A DNA stretch of 64,000 bases. It comes from Saccharopolyspora erythraea (GTDB taxonomy: Bacteria; Actinomycetota; Actinomycetes; Mycobacteriales; Pseudonocardiaceae). Shown in pieces: positions 10,501-18,354 of the stretch. The DNA is taken from the NCBI RefSeq assembly GCF_018141105.1, contig NZ_CP054839.1, forward strand, positions 1,426,001 to 1,490,000, read 5' to 3'. Made by a program: the position numbers and the translations under genes. Position 1 is the stretch's first letter, and each line of letters opens with the position of its first letter. Below the pieces are notes generated by a model. That model did no database searches, was not told the origin of the DNA, and saw nothing but the letters and a program-made list of their open reading frames with translations.

Positions 10501-12561
10501 TGGCTGGGCGACGCCTTCGCTTCCGGCGGCTCGGTCGGCTACGACCACAAGGCCATGGGCATCACCGCCAAGGGCGCGTGGGAGAGCGTCAAGCGGCACT
10601 TCCGCGAGCTCGGAGTCGACACCCAGACCGAGGACTTCACCGCGGTCGGCGTCGGCGACATGGGCGGTGACGTGTTCGGCAACGGCATGCTGCTGTCCGA
10701 GCACATCCGGCTGGTGGCGGCGTTCAACCACATGCACGTGTTCATCGACCCCGAGCCGGACGCGGCGGCGTCCTTCGCCGAGCGCAGGCGGCTGTTCGAC
10801 CTGCCCCGCTCGACGTGGGACGACTACGACCGCAGCAAGATCAGCGAAGGCGGCGGGGTGTGGTCCCGGTCGCTGAAGTCGATCCCGCTGAACCCGAAGA
10901 TTCGCCGGGCACTGGGCATCGACGAGTCGGTGACGGCGATGGCCCCCGCCGAGCTGATCAAGGCCATCCTGCTCGCCCCGGCCGACCTGCTGTGGAACGG
11001 CGGCATCGGCACCTACGTCAAGGCCGCCACCGAGACCCACGCCGAGGTCGGGGACAAGGCCAACGACCCGGTCCGCGTCGACGGTGGTGAGCTGCGGGTC
11101 AAGGTCGTCGGCGAGGGCGGCAACCTCGGGCTCACCCAGCGCGGGCGCATCGAGTTCGCCCGCTCCGGCGGCAAGGTCAACACCGACGCTCTGGACAACT
11201 CCGCGGGCGTGGACTGCTCCGACCACGAGGTCAACATCAAGATCCTGCTCGACTCGCTGGTCAGCGAGGACAGGCTCGACGGGGCCCAGCGCAACGAGCT
11301 GCTGGCCGAGATGACCGACGAGGTCTCCGACCTGGTGCTGGCCGACAACTTCCGGCAGAACGCGGTGCTGGGGATCTCCCGCGCCCACGCCGGGCCGATG
11401 GTGTCGGTGCACGCCAGGCAGGTCGGCGCGCTGGTCAAGAACAACGGGCTGGACCGGGAGCTGGAGGCACTGCCGTCGCAGAAGCAGTTCCGGGAGCGGG
11501 AGAAGGCCGGTGAGGGCCTGAGCTCGCCGGAGCTGGCGACGCTGCTGGCGCACGTGAAGCTGGCGCTGAAGAAGGAGGTGCTGGCCAGCGACCTGCCCGA
11601 CGCCGACGCGTTCAGCAGGCGGGTGGCCGAGTACTTCCCGAAGCCGCTGCGGGAGCACTACGGCGAGGCGGTGCAGGCGCACCCGCTGCGCCGGGAGATC
11701 ACCACGACGCTGCTGGTCAACGAGGTCGTCGACGGGGCGGGCATCTCGTACGCCTACCGGCTGGCCGAGGAGATCGGCGCGTCGGCCACCGACGCGGTGC
11801 GCGCCTACGCGGTGGTGACCGAGGTCTACGGCCTGCACGAGCTGTGGCGGCGGATCGACGAGCTGGCCAACGTGGTGCCCAGCCGGGTCGCCGACGACAT
11901 GGTGCTGGAGAGCCGCAGGCTGCTCGACCGCGCCGCGCGGTGGCTGCTGTCGAACCGGCCGCAGCCGCTGGCAATCGGCGCCGAGATCGCCCGGTTCCGG
12001 CCGGTGGTCGCCGATCTGTCGGGCTCGGTGCGCGGGCTGCTGCACGGCCGCGCCGCCGAGGGCGCGGTCGAGAAGGCCGAGCGGCTGCTGGCCGAGGGCG
12101 TGCCGAAGGACCTGGCGGAGTCGATCGCGGTGCTGCTGGACTCCTACGCGCTGCTGGACATCACCGAGGTCGCCGAGCTCGCCGAGCGCGACGGCGGGGT
12201 CAGCCACGAGCGCAGCCCGCGCGAGAGCGCCGAGCTGTACTACACGCTGGCCGAGCACCTCGACATCGAGCGGATGCTGCTCGCGGTCAACGAGCTGGAA
12301 CGCGGGAACCGGTGGCACTCGCTGGCACGGCTGGCGCTGCGGGATGATCTCTACGCGTCGCTGCGGGCGATCACCATCGACGTCCTGCGCACCAGCGACC
12401 CCGAGGACGGTCCGGAGGACAAGATCGCGACCTGGTCGTCGATCAACGCGTCCCGGCTGGAGCGGGCCAGGACCTCGCTGGAGGAGATCCGCAACTCCGG
12501 CAGGCTCGACCTGGCCACGCTGTCGGTGGCGACGAGGCAGCTGCGCAGCATGGTGCGCTGA
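7600..12561 (+). CDS. gdh: NAD-specific glutamate dehydrogenase, 180-kDa class
   Basis: The 1653-residue protein oxidatively deaminates L-glutamate to 2-oxoglutarate with NAD in the cytoplasm. Its length matches the large L-GDH class of Streptomyces and mycobacteria. The N-terminal half carries ACT-like regulatory regions (FLGYRHNEL, EYSTRVGESMLARVHF). The catalytic part includes PRAEGVHLRFGPVARGGLRW, the lysine-bearing VKNAVIVPVGAKGGF segment and the Rossmann segment GVGDMGGDVFGNGMLLS. ATG 7600 (MTSNPGQLNRQQL) is chosen because the preceding in-frame sequence looks non-coding. The ribosome binding site is weak (GAAG). Its neighbours are the giant protein upstream and a thioesterase downstream beyond a hairpin. 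In mycobacteria this enzyme is held in check by GarA; nothing here shows whether that applies. Confidence 0.93.
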   Translation: MTSNPGQLNRQQLQADGGGPVVGVRPEAPEQARNRLLDRAVEAAPELAELLWTYYRHVPAEELVDDEPADLVGALRSHRELAAARVAGRPVVKIFNPTRAEDGWENPATVVQIVTDDMPYLVDSVIAELGRDGAEVQRIVHPIVVVRRDVAGELLEVLPGADPASPPADAMAESWMFVEVDRITDLERLHALEQGLFNVLNDVREVVEDTERMIATARALADSLDTDPPPLPDEQAHDGAQLLRWLADGHFTFLGYRHNELVSDDEEPALRAVLASGLGVLRSDSVAARGLTAGPDARANALSKELLVLTQASAPSTVHRAVHPYYVGVKTFDDNGEVTGEHRFLGLFTTTALHENVLDIPVIERRVREIIHNAGFPLESYSGQRMLEEIQNYPRTELFSTDQETLAETVTGVLALAERRKLKPFVRRDPYGRFFSCLVYLPRDRYTTSSRLAMQEVLIEELGGTGVEYSTRVGESMLARVHFMVHTDPEHQAEPDLNRLQERLSDAIHTWDDQMIDEVDSEQPGRRDGQRARAGSEAVSEIGQRYASSFPEAYKEDFSAVEGLVDLRRLEALEGPRDLRMSFYTPRDAAPGERRFKIYVGGERVILSRVLPVLQSMGVEVVDERPYEVVPDDGGQYWIYDFGLRLEPGLLDTGGAEQLDTLRERFEDAFRAAWQGEAEVDRFNSLVLRAGLDWRQAAMLRAYAKYLRQTGINYSQDYIEDAILAHRATTVALTRLFEVRFDPVLGAEERTAREQDLIAEVTKLIDDVTSLDADRILRSYLSLITATLRTNYFVDGGTRPYLSLKLEPQAIPGLPEPRPQYEIFVYSPRAEGVHLRFGPVARGGLRWSDRREDFRTEILGLVKAQAVKNAVIVPVGAKGGFVVKRPPVPTGDPGADREAALGEGIACYRMFISGLLDLTDNLVGGQVAPPADVVRHDGDDTYLVVAADKGTAAFSDIANEVAKSYGFWLGDAFASGGSVGYDHKAMGITAKGAWESVKRHFRELGVDTQTEDFTAVGVGDMGGDVFGNGMLLSEHIRLVAAFNHMHVFIDPEPDAAASFAERRRLFDLPRSTWDDYDRSKISEGGGVWSRSLKSIPLNPKIRRALGIDESVTAMAPAELIKAILLAPADLLWNGGIGTYVKAATETHAEVGDKANDPVRVDGGELRVKVVGEGGNLGLTQRGRIEFARSGGKVNTDALDNSAGVDCSDHEVNIKILLDSLVSEDRLDGAQRNELLAEMTDEVSDLVLADNFRQNAVLGISRAHAGPMVSVHARQVGALVKNNGLDRELEALPSQKQFREREKAGEGLSSPELATLLAHVKLALKKEVLASDLPDADAFSRRVAEYFPKPLREHYGEAVQAHPLRREITTTLLVNEVVDGAGISYAYRLAEEIGASATDAVRAYAVVTEVYGLHELWRRIDELANVVPSRVADDMVLESRRLLDRAARWLLSNRPQPLAIGAEIARFRPVVADLSGSVRGLLHGRAAEGAVEKAERLLAEGVPKDLAESIAVLLDSYALLDITEVAELAERDGGVSHERSPRESAELYYTLAEHLDIERMLLAVNELERGNRWHSLARLALRDDLYASLRAITIDVLRTSDPEDGPEDKIATWSSINASRLERARTSLEEIRNSGRLDLATLSVATRQLRSMVR

Positions 12562-12564
12562 CGG

Positions 12565-12603
12565 GGCGCGGGTGCCGGTCCGACACCGGCCGGCGCCCGC
12601 GCC
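12565..12603 (+). terminator. hairpin after gdh
   Basis: GGCGCGGG (12565-12572) pairs with CCCGCGCC (12596-12603). An inner GCCGG/CCGGC segment (12574-12578 with 12590-12594) extends the stem. No T-run follows. It lies in the 64-base gap before the thioesterase gene, so it may terminate or attenuate. Confidence 0.55.
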
Positions 12604-12625
12604 GAGTACGTGAGAGGAAGCCGAA

Positions 12626-13063
12626 GTGGGTGCGTTCGTAGCCGAGGTGGCCCTGCGCTGGTCCGACATGGACGCGTTCGGGCACGTCAACCACGCCCGG
12701 ACGGTGACCCTCCTGGAGGAGGCGCGGGCCGAGCTGCTGTTCGCCGAGGCCGGGCGGCAGGGGCTGCTCGGGATGGCCGAGGGCATGGTGGTCGCGAGGG
12801 TCGTGATCGACTACCACACGCCGCTGGTGTACTCGGCGGGCTCGCTGCAGGTGCGGATGTCGGTGCGCGAGCTGAAGGCGGCGTCGTTCCTGGTCGACTA
12901 CGCCGCCTACGCCCACGACTCGGTGCTGGCGGCCTCCGCCGAGACGCTGCTGGTGCCCTACGACCTGCGGGCGGGGCGTCCGAGGCGGCTGACCGAGGAC
13001 GAGCGCGCGTTCCTGTCCGAGTGGCAGCTCGCGATCGACGGGGCGGAGCTGGGTCGTGCCTGA
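12626..13063 (+). CDS. hotdog-fold acyl-CoA thioesterase (4HBT family)
   Basis: The 145-residue protein has the 4-hydroxybenzoyl-CoA thioesterase signature near its N-terminus: RWSDMDAFGHVNHARTVTLLEEAR, split here as RWSDMDAFGHVNHA and TVTLLEEAR. The Asp before the FGHVNH stretch is the usual catalytic residue. The rest (VVARVVIDYHTPLVYSAG) forms the hotdog beta sheet, and the length is typical. GTG 12626 follows GAGAGGAAG. The last bases overlap the next gene by 8 nt, so the two are translationally coupled. Likely substrate is a short- or medium-chain acyl-CoA; the exact one cannot be told. Confidence 0.85.
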   Translation: MGAFVAEVALRWSDMDAFGHVNHARTVTLLEEARAELLFAEAGRQGLLGMAEGMVVARVVIDYHTPLVYSAGSLQVRMSVRELKAASFLVDYAAYAHDSVLAASAETLLVPYDLRAGRPRRLTEDERAFLSEWQLAIDGAELGRA

Positions 13064-13697
13064 GCTGCGGATTCCCGAGGCGGTCGAGAGGGAGGATCTC
13101 GGCGCGTTCGTCGCGCGTGCGGTGCGGCTCGACGGGCAGGCGGTGGTGCGGATGCGCAACCGGCCCGGCACGGACCGCCTGGACGTGTGGGCGGCGACAC
13201 CGTTCGACGCGCTGTGCACCCGGTCGGTCGAGGGCTCGGTGGAGCCGTCGGACCTGACCGCGTCGGGCAGCGAGCTGCTGGCGACGCTGACGGTCGCCGG
13301 TGGCCCGGTCATGGACCCTGGGCCGCCGCGCGACCTGCTGTGGCGTTCGGAGCTGCCGCCGCCAGGCGGCTGGCAGCGCGTGGACGACCTGCCCGCCAGG
13401 GTCGTGGGGGAGGTCGCCGAGCGCGGCATCGACGTCGCCAAGGACAACGTGGGTCCGAAGGGGACGCCGCCTGCTTCGCTGCTGGACCAGGAGGTCTTCA
13501 CCGTCAGCGGCTCCGGCTTCGACGTCAAGGTGCCGCTGCGGTGCCTGTTCGTGCTGTCCGGTATGGGCTTCCTGCCGCCTTCGCCGCCGGAGGGCGAGAT
13601 AGTGCGGGTCAGCGCGACGGATTCGTGGCTGCGCCTGGACTCGAGGTTCGGCGCCGTGGTGCGCCGCAGGCACGCCCTGCTGCCACTGCTGATGTGA
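13056..13697 (+). CDS. conserved hypothetical protein, coupled to thioesterase
   Basis: The 213-residue protein begins MPELRIPEAVEREDL at GTG 13056, inside the end of the thioesterase gene. It is soluble, with no signal peptide or membrane segment. It contains a regular alternation of charged and hydrophobic strands, a PPPGGWQRVDDLPARVV segment and a C-terminal LRCLFVLSGMGFLP stretch. I do not recognise a catalytic motif. The equivalent position in mycobacteria also carries a conserved unknown gene. Codon usage and coupling argue strongly for a real gene; function is unknown. Confidence 0.8.
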   Translation: MPELRIPEAVEREDLGAFVARAVRLDGQAVVRMRNRPGTDRLDVWAATPFDALCTRSVEGSVEPSDLTASGSELLATLTVAGGPVMDPGPPRDLLWRSELPPPGGWQRVDDLPARVVGEVAERGIDVAKDNVGPKGTPPASLLDQEVFTVSGSGFDVKVPLRCLFVLSGMGFLPPSPPEGEIVRVSATDSWLRLDSRFGAVVRRRHALLPLLM

Positions 13698-13793
13698 TCC
13701 CGCCCGGCGGGACACCTCTTTACTGGAGTGGTTTGCGTCGCGGTGCTGGTGGCGGAACCTCAGGGGCCCTCTGGCTCCGGGATCTTTTTCTGA

Positions 13794-13807
13794 CGTATGC
13801 CCATACG
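13794..13807. promoter_or_regulatory. inverted repeat, possible operator
   Basis: CGTATG and CATACG are separated by two bases in the 253-base gap between two convergent genes. It is a perfect 6-bp inverted repeat. Its position between gene ends makes an operator role doubtful; it could equally be a small structural element. Confidence 0.25.
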
Positions 13808-13950
13808 CTGCGAAAAAGCTGTCCTCGTCAGAGGGCGACTGAGAACCCGCGGCGGTGCCGGTTGCGGGGGTTGGCCAAGCGGCTGCGCCGCTTCAGAGAT
13901 CAAAGGCATCGCCGACATCGTGAATGTCCGGGCGCCGGTCGTCGGCGGAG

Positions 13951-15381
13951 TCAGGAACGGGCGTCGTGGCGGGCGGGCTCTGCGCCGCGGACGTCGGGGA
14001 CCGATGCCGCCGGCCGGGCGTCCGGACCGCTCCCGCCGCCACCGGTGAGCGCCGGGCGGTCGTCGCCCGGTACCACGCGGTCGTCGGGCTGGCGGATCTT
14101 GTCGACGATCCAGCGCACGCTCTCGCTGACCGCGGCCTCCAGCGGTCCCCGGGTGAAGTACCGGCGCCACAGCAGCGGGAACAGGATCGAGAACCCGAGG
14201 AAGAACTCCGGCATGTAGGTGTTGAGGAAGGCCACGAAGCCCACCGGCCGGTGCCCGTCGGCGGGGAACGCCGGCATGTCGGGGATGTCGTGCGGCAGCG
14301 CCGGACCCATGCTCGCCAGCTTCGCCAGGAAGTCCGGCACCCCGCTCAGCGGCCAGCCCCCGACGATGATCTGCCAGGCCATCACCAGCGCGTGCACCGC
14401 GTAGAGGCTCAGGGCCATCGAGCCCGCCCTCGCCAGCGGCAACAGCCAGCGCCCCGCCCGGTCTGCCAGTTCCAGGCACACGGCGAGCACCACGAGCGCG
14501 ATCCCGAGCGAGCCGGCCAGTTCGAAGGAGGTGCCGCTGTGCGGTGTCGCGCCCAGCAGCCAGTCCGGGTGCTGGATCGGCACCGTGCCCTGCGCGGTCA
14601 TCTCCGGCAGCCCGCCAACGGCCCACACCAGCCAGCGCGAGACGTTGTAGGCGATCGCGGTCAGCGCCACGCCGATCGCGGTCAGCCACAGCCGGACCTT
14701 CCTGGAGCGCAGGTCCAGGCGCCCGACGGCCATGCCCGCCAGCACCAGCGGCAGGTACGACGCCGCCGGGTAGAAACCCATCAGCAGCAGGTCGAACACA
14801 CCGAGATCGGCCATCACGTGGCCGGGATCGGCGGAGTTCACCGCCTCCACCAGGGCCGTCATCGGCGTGCCGTCGGCGATCCAGGCGCGCAGCACGAACG
14901 ACAGCTGCGGACCGATCGCGGCGGCGGCGAACGCCGAGACCGCCAGCCCGCGCACCGACATCCCGAGGAACGGCAGGGCGAGCAGGAAGTACATGCCGTA
15001 GAAGGCGATGATCACGGTGAGCAGGAACCCGGTTGCCTCGGTGACCTTGGCCAGACCGATCCCGATGACCAGCAGCAGCACCGCACGCACCGCGACCCGC
15101 AGCCGGGCGTCGCGCAGCGCCGCCCCCCGCGGCACCACCGTCCGCCCGGACAGCATCGCCAGCGACAGCCCGGCCAGCAGCGTGAACAGCGCCGTCGAAC
15201 GACCGCTGGAGAACTGGGCGACCACGATCTCGGGATGGCCTTCGAGGAACGGGACCCCGAAGTGGATGTTGAACATCCCGAACACCGCGAAGAAACGGGC
15301 GATGTCGACGCCGACCAGGCGACGCTTGCGCTGCGCCCGCGGCTTCCGGGCCGTCGGCTCGGCGAGGCAGGGTGAGGTCAT
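13951..15381 (-). CDS. DUF418-family multi-pass membrane protein
   Basis: The 476-residue protein has about ten hydrophobic segments. The N-terminus (RRLVGVDIARFFAVFGM followed by a His in FNIHFG) matches the heparan-alpha-glucosaminide acetyltransferase-like/DUF1624 start. The C-terminus (FLGFSILFPLLWRRYF, RGPLEAAVSES) is the DUF418 module. Such proteins are thought to be membrane acyltransferases but few are characterised. The last 40 residues are a disordered Pro/Asp-rich tail. ATG 15381 is the first Met ahead of the conserved region. It is the last gene of a minus-strand run that also contains the GH13-like gene. Family assignment is good; the reaction is unknown. Confidence 0.85.
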   Translation of the reverse strand: MTSPCLAEPTARKPRAQRKRRLVGVDIARFFAVFGMFNIHFGVPFLEGHPEIVVAQFSSGRSTALFTLLAGLSLAMLSGRTVVPRGAALRDARLRVAVRAVLLLVIGIGLAKVTEATGFLLTVIIAFYGMYFLLALPFLGMSVRGLAVSAFAAAAIGPQLSFVLRAWIADGTPMTALVEAVNSADPGHVMADLGVFDLLLMGFYPAASYLPLVLAGMAVGRLDLRSRKVRLWLTAIGVALTAIAYNVSRWLVWAVGGLPEMTAQGTVPIQHPDWLLGATPHSGTSFELAGSLGIALVVLAVCLELADRAGRWLLPLARAGSMALSLYAVHALVMAWQIIVGGWPLSGVPDFLAKLASMGPALPHDIPDMPAFPADGHRPVGFVAFLNTYMPEFFLGFSILFPLLWRRYFTRGPLEAAVSESVRWIVDKIRQPDDRVVPGDDRPALTGGGGSGPDARPAASVPDVRGAEPARHDARS

Positions 15382-15515
15382 GGTGTCCAGGGGTTCGGGG
15401 GATACCTGGCGGCACGGGGCCGCGTGGAATGTATCTAGCCGACGACCCGATCACACACCCCAGGGGGCGGGGCAGAGGCGATACTCACACCATCGGCGGC
15501 ATGCCGAACTTCCCG

Positions 15516-16556
15516 TCATGCCAACCAGACGGCGGTTCCTCCGGGCAGCTGACCCGAGACGAGCGGGCGGCTGGACAGCAGGATCTCACCTGGTGGCACG
15601 GGAACCGGCTCCGCCGAGGTGTTCAGCGCGCAGATCAGGGCGCTGCCGACGCGGCGGAAGGCGAAGCAGCCCTCGGGAGCGCCGAACCACTCCACGTCGT
15701 CACCGGCGAAGGCCGGGTGCTCGCTGCGCAGCTCCAGCGCCCGCCGGTACAGCGAGAGCGTCGACTCCGGGTCCTCCAGCTGCGCCTCGACGGTGAAGGA
15801 GGCCCAGTCCGCGGAGATCGACGGCCACTCGCCGGGTCGCTCGGAGAAGCCGAACGGCGGGTCCTGGCCCTCCCACGGCATCGGAATCCGTTGCGCGCCG
15901 GGAAGTCCCAGCTCCTCGCCGTGGCGCAGGCATGCCGCACCCGGCAGTGCGAGCTGCACCAGCGACATCGCGCGCACCGGTGTCAGCGCCGCCTCGTCGC
16001 GGGCGGTGCCGCGCGTAGCCATCGCCCACGCGGGGCGCGGTGGCGCGTCGAGCACCCGGATGATCGCCTTGCGCACTGCGTCGGCGTCGAAGCCTGCCAC
16101 CGCCAGGTCGAGGTTGAACGCGAGCTGCCAGCCCGGGCCGCTGCCGATCGCGATCCGCTCGGGGTAGCGGTCCACCACCGCGCGGATCGAGGGGGCGACG
16201 CCCTCGCGCGGATCGAGGTGGAAGCCGTCGACTCCGAGGTCCAGCCACTCCCGCAGGACGTCCTCGGGGTCCTCCCGCGCGGGGTCGAGATCCATCGCGA
16301 TCAGCAGCCGGATGCCCGCCTGGTGCGCCTCGTCGAGCAGCGCCTCGAACGAGCCCGGCGGGTACTGCAGCCCGCCGACTCCGGCGAGCACGATCGCGTC
16401 GACGCCGAGCAGCTCCAGGTAGCCGAGCCGAGCCAGAACGCCGTCGAAGTCCCCGATGCCGTCGCCGTCGCCGTCGGCGAACGACCGCACGTCGATCCGG
16501 TAGAAGACCGCGCCACGCCACCACGCCCCGGCGTCCTCCGGCTCCGGTGTCGTCAT
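15516..16556 (-). CDS. degenerate, shortened GH13 (alpha-glucosidase-like) protein
   Basis: The 346-residue protein opens like an alpha-glucosidase ([20 protein letters not shown], then [20 protein letters not shown]) but full enzymes have about 530-560 residues. The nucleophile segment survives as GVDGFHLDP. The region I Asn-His is absent, the general-acid segment reads IAIGSGPGW with no Glu, and the NHD of region IV is replaced by MATRGTARD. The C-terminal DUF3459-like beta domain is intact ([15 protein letters not shown]). So it is probably catalytically dead or altered. The position next to glbO corresponds to aglA in mycobacteria as I recall it. The frame is clean, so this is a maintained gene and not a decayed one. 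Confidence 0.85.
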   Translation of the reverse strand: MTTPEPEDAGAWWRGAVFYRIDVRSFADGDGDGIGDFDGVLARLGYLELLGVDAIVLAGVGGLQYPPGSFEALLDEAHQAGIRLLIAMDLDPAREDPEDVLREWLDLGVDGFHLDPREGVAPSIRAVVDRYPERIAIGSGPGWQLAFNLDLAVAGFDADAVRKAIIRVLDAPPRPAWAMATRGTARDEAALTPVRAMSLVQLALPGAACLRHGEELGLPGAQRIPMPWEGQDPPFGFSERPGEWPSISADWASFTVEAQLEDPESTLSLYRRALELRSEHPAFAGDDVEWFGAPEGCFAFRRVGSALICALNTSAEPVPVPPGEILLSSRPLVSGQLPGGTAVWLA

Positions 16557-16672
16557 GCCGCCCGCTCCGCCACCAGCGGTTCCGCTCGTCTCAGCACCGC
16601 GTCCGCACCTTCCGATCCACCGGACCCATCACGCACCTTCCAGGCCGTCCCCGGGCCGTCAGACACAACGAT

Positions 16673-16701
16673 GCCCGGTACGGGAGTCTCCCGCACCGGG
16701 C
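16673..16701. terminator. 29-nt near-perfect hairpin between glbO and the GH13-like gene
   Basis: GCCCGGT (16673-16679) pairs with ACCGGGC (16695-16701) and CGGGAG (16681-16686) pairs with CTCCCG (16688-16693), with one mismatch between the two stems. The central base is the only loop base on paper, so the real loop is wider. It lies downstream of glbO. Confidence 0.4.
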
Positions 16702-16755
16702 GGCGTCGTCGGCGTCCCGGACGGCGGTTTCAGCCCCACGGGCCCGCTGCTCGCA

Positions 16756-16801
16756 CCCGTGAGTCTTCCAAAACGCCGCAGCGGCCCAAGAGACTCACGG
16801 G
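16756..16801. terminator. hairpin after glbO, dispersed-repeat type
   Basis: CCCGTGAGTCT (16756-16766) pairs perfectly with AGACTCACGGG (16791-16801) around a 24-base loop that itself contains a small GCCGC/GCGGC stem. It lies 18 bases beyond the glbO stop. Its GTGAG...CTCAC arms resemble the hairpin after pepN at 24124-24164. Confidence 0.6.
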
Positions 16802-16818
16802 GCGTGGGCCCGCGGGGG

Positions 16819-17202
16819 TCAGAACCACGAGTTGACCAGGCTCTGGGCCGCCATCTCGAAGTACTGCCAGAGCTGTTCGCGCTGCTCGGGGGTGAGGTCG
16901 GCCTCGTCGACGGCGATGCGCATGCAGCGCAGCCACGCGTCGCGCTCGGCGAAGCCGATCTTGAACGGGGCGTGCCGCATCCGCAGCCGCGGGTGGCCGC
17001 GGCGGTCGGAGTAGGTGTGCGGCCCGCCCCAGTACTGCATCAGGAACAGCCGGAGCCGCTCCTCCGCCGGGCCGAGGTCCTCCTCCGGGTACAGCGGCCG
17101 GAGCAGCTCGTCCTTCGCCACCTCGGCGTAGAACCGGGACACGATCCGGTGAAAGGTTTCCTCGCCGCCGACCTGTTCGTAGAAGGTCTCCAAGCTAGTC
17201 AC
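16819..17202 (-). CDS. glbO: group II truncated haemoglobin (HbO)
   Basis: The 127-residue protein binds haem and oxygen and is linked to respiration or redox protection. The 2-on-2 globin landmarks are present: [11 protein letters not shown] start, Tyr in IVSRFYAEV (B10), LYPEEDL with the CD1 Tyr, YWGGP, the proximal His in RMRHAPFKI, and Trp in DAWLRCM (G8). The Tyr and Trp pattern is that of group II. Start is GTG 17202 behind GGAGG. It lies 32 bases after the MscS gene on the same strand, so the two are probably co-transcribed. Length is typical for the family. Confidence 0.94.
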   Translation of the reverse strand: MTSLETFYEQVGGEETFHRIVSRFYAEVAKDELLRPLYPEEDLGPAEERLRLFLMQYWGGPHTYSDRRGHPRLRMRHAPFKIGFAERDAWLRCMRIAVDEADLTPEQREQLWQYFEMAAQSLVNSWF

Positions 17203-17234
17203 CCCTCCATCCTCCTAGGCCCGGACCGCGGGTG

Positions 17235-18233
17235 TCACGCCTGCCCCGGGCTCGTCGGCGTGACCGGACGGCCGTTGGGGTAGGGCGGCTGGATGTCCGA
17301 GTCGTCGTAGGCGCGCTTGATCTCCGCTCGCAGCCTGCGCTGCACCGCCCACTGCTTGCCCGGCCGGACCTTCGTGGTCAGCCGCAGCGTTATGGTGTCC
17401 GACGTTATCTGGTCCACACCCAGCATCTCCGGCGGTTCCAGCACGTCCTGCGACAGCGGTTCGCGCGAGGTGGCCTCGGCCGCGACCTCGCCCGCGACCT
17501 CGATGGCCTTCTCGACATCGCTGTTGTGCGAGATCGGGAAGTCCACCACGGCGACCGCGAAGCCCTGGCTGGAGTTGCCGACGCGCAGGATCTCGCCGTT
17601 GCGGACGTACCAGACGGTGCCGTTGAGGTCGCGCAGCGTGGTCACCCGCAGGCCCACCGCCTCCACGGTACCGGTGGCCTCGCCGAGGTCCACGACGTCG
17701 CCGACGCCGTACTGGTCCTCGACCATCATGAACATCCCGGACAGGAAGTCCCGGACGAGGTTCTGCGCGCCGAAGGCGACCGCGACACCGAGCACACCGG
17801 CCGAGGCCAGCACCGGCCCGAGCTCGACGTCGAACACCTTCAGCACGTACATCGCCGCGATGCCGAAGATCAGGAACGAGGCGATTGACTTCAGCACCGA
17901 GCCGATCGTGCGGGCGCGCTGCTTGCGCCGTTCGGAGAGCAGCTCGGCGGTGAGGGTGTCGCCGCGGCGCTCCTTCAGCGGCTGCAGCAGCTTCGGGGTC
18001 TTGCCGTTGCCACGGGTCAGCCCGTTGATCGTGCGGTGCACGAAGTACCGCATTCCGAACGCGACCAGCAGGATGAAGACGATGTTGAGCGGCTTGGCGA
18101 TCAGCAGCTCGGAGTAGGAGGCCAGCCACTCCACGCCGGTGAGGTCGTGGATGGTCTTGCACCAGCTGCCCGCCTCGTTGACGCAGCTGGGTTGGGCGAG
18201 CAGCGGGGGGATCATCGGTTCGGGGATTTGCAT
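17235..18233 (-). CDS. MscS-type mechanosensitive ion channel
   Basis: The 332-residue membrane protein has three helices: near residues 48-64, near 110-126, and the pore helix GVLGVAVAFGAQNLVRDFLSG. Then comes the MscS beta domain (GVGDVVDLGEATGTVEAVGL) and a mixed cytoplasmic domain. These channels open under membrane tension and release solutes during osmotic downshift. ATG 18233 (MQIPEPMIPPLLAQP) is chosen because AGGAAG lies just upstream and the longer frame is unlike coding sequence. It heads a probable two-gene unit with glbO. The C-terminus ends in a short Pro-rich tail. Confidence 0.9.
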   Translation of the reverse strand: MQIPEPMIPPLLAQPSCVNEAGSWCKTIHDLTGVEWLASYSELLIAKPLNIVFILLVAFGMRYFVHRTINGLTRGNGKTPKLLQPLKERRGDTLTAELLSERRKQRARTIGSVLKSIASFLIFGIAAMYVLKVFDVELGPVLASAGVLGVAVAFGAQNLVRDFLSGMFMMVEDQYGVGDVVDLGEATGTVEAVGLRVTTLRDLNGTVWYVRNGEILRVGNSSQGFAVAVVDFPISHNSDVEKAIEVAGEVAAEATSREPLSQDVLEPPEMLGVDQITSDTITLRLTTKVRPGKQWAVQRRLRAEIKRAYDDSDIQPPYPNGRPVTPTSPGQA

Positions 18234-18354
18234 CGATCTTCCTGGGGAGCTTCGGGGGATGGCAGCGGGGGCCGGTGGGTTCGTGAACGCCCCGCCGTTC
18301 ACGACGCCCACCGCGCCGCTGCCGTTGTCTCCAGTGCCGGACCGACCGCGCGGC

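Noticed and set aside
7333-12786. Very long open frame antisense to gdh
   Set aside because: High GC keeps antisense frames open; the translation has no family resemblance while the plus strand encodes full-length GDH.
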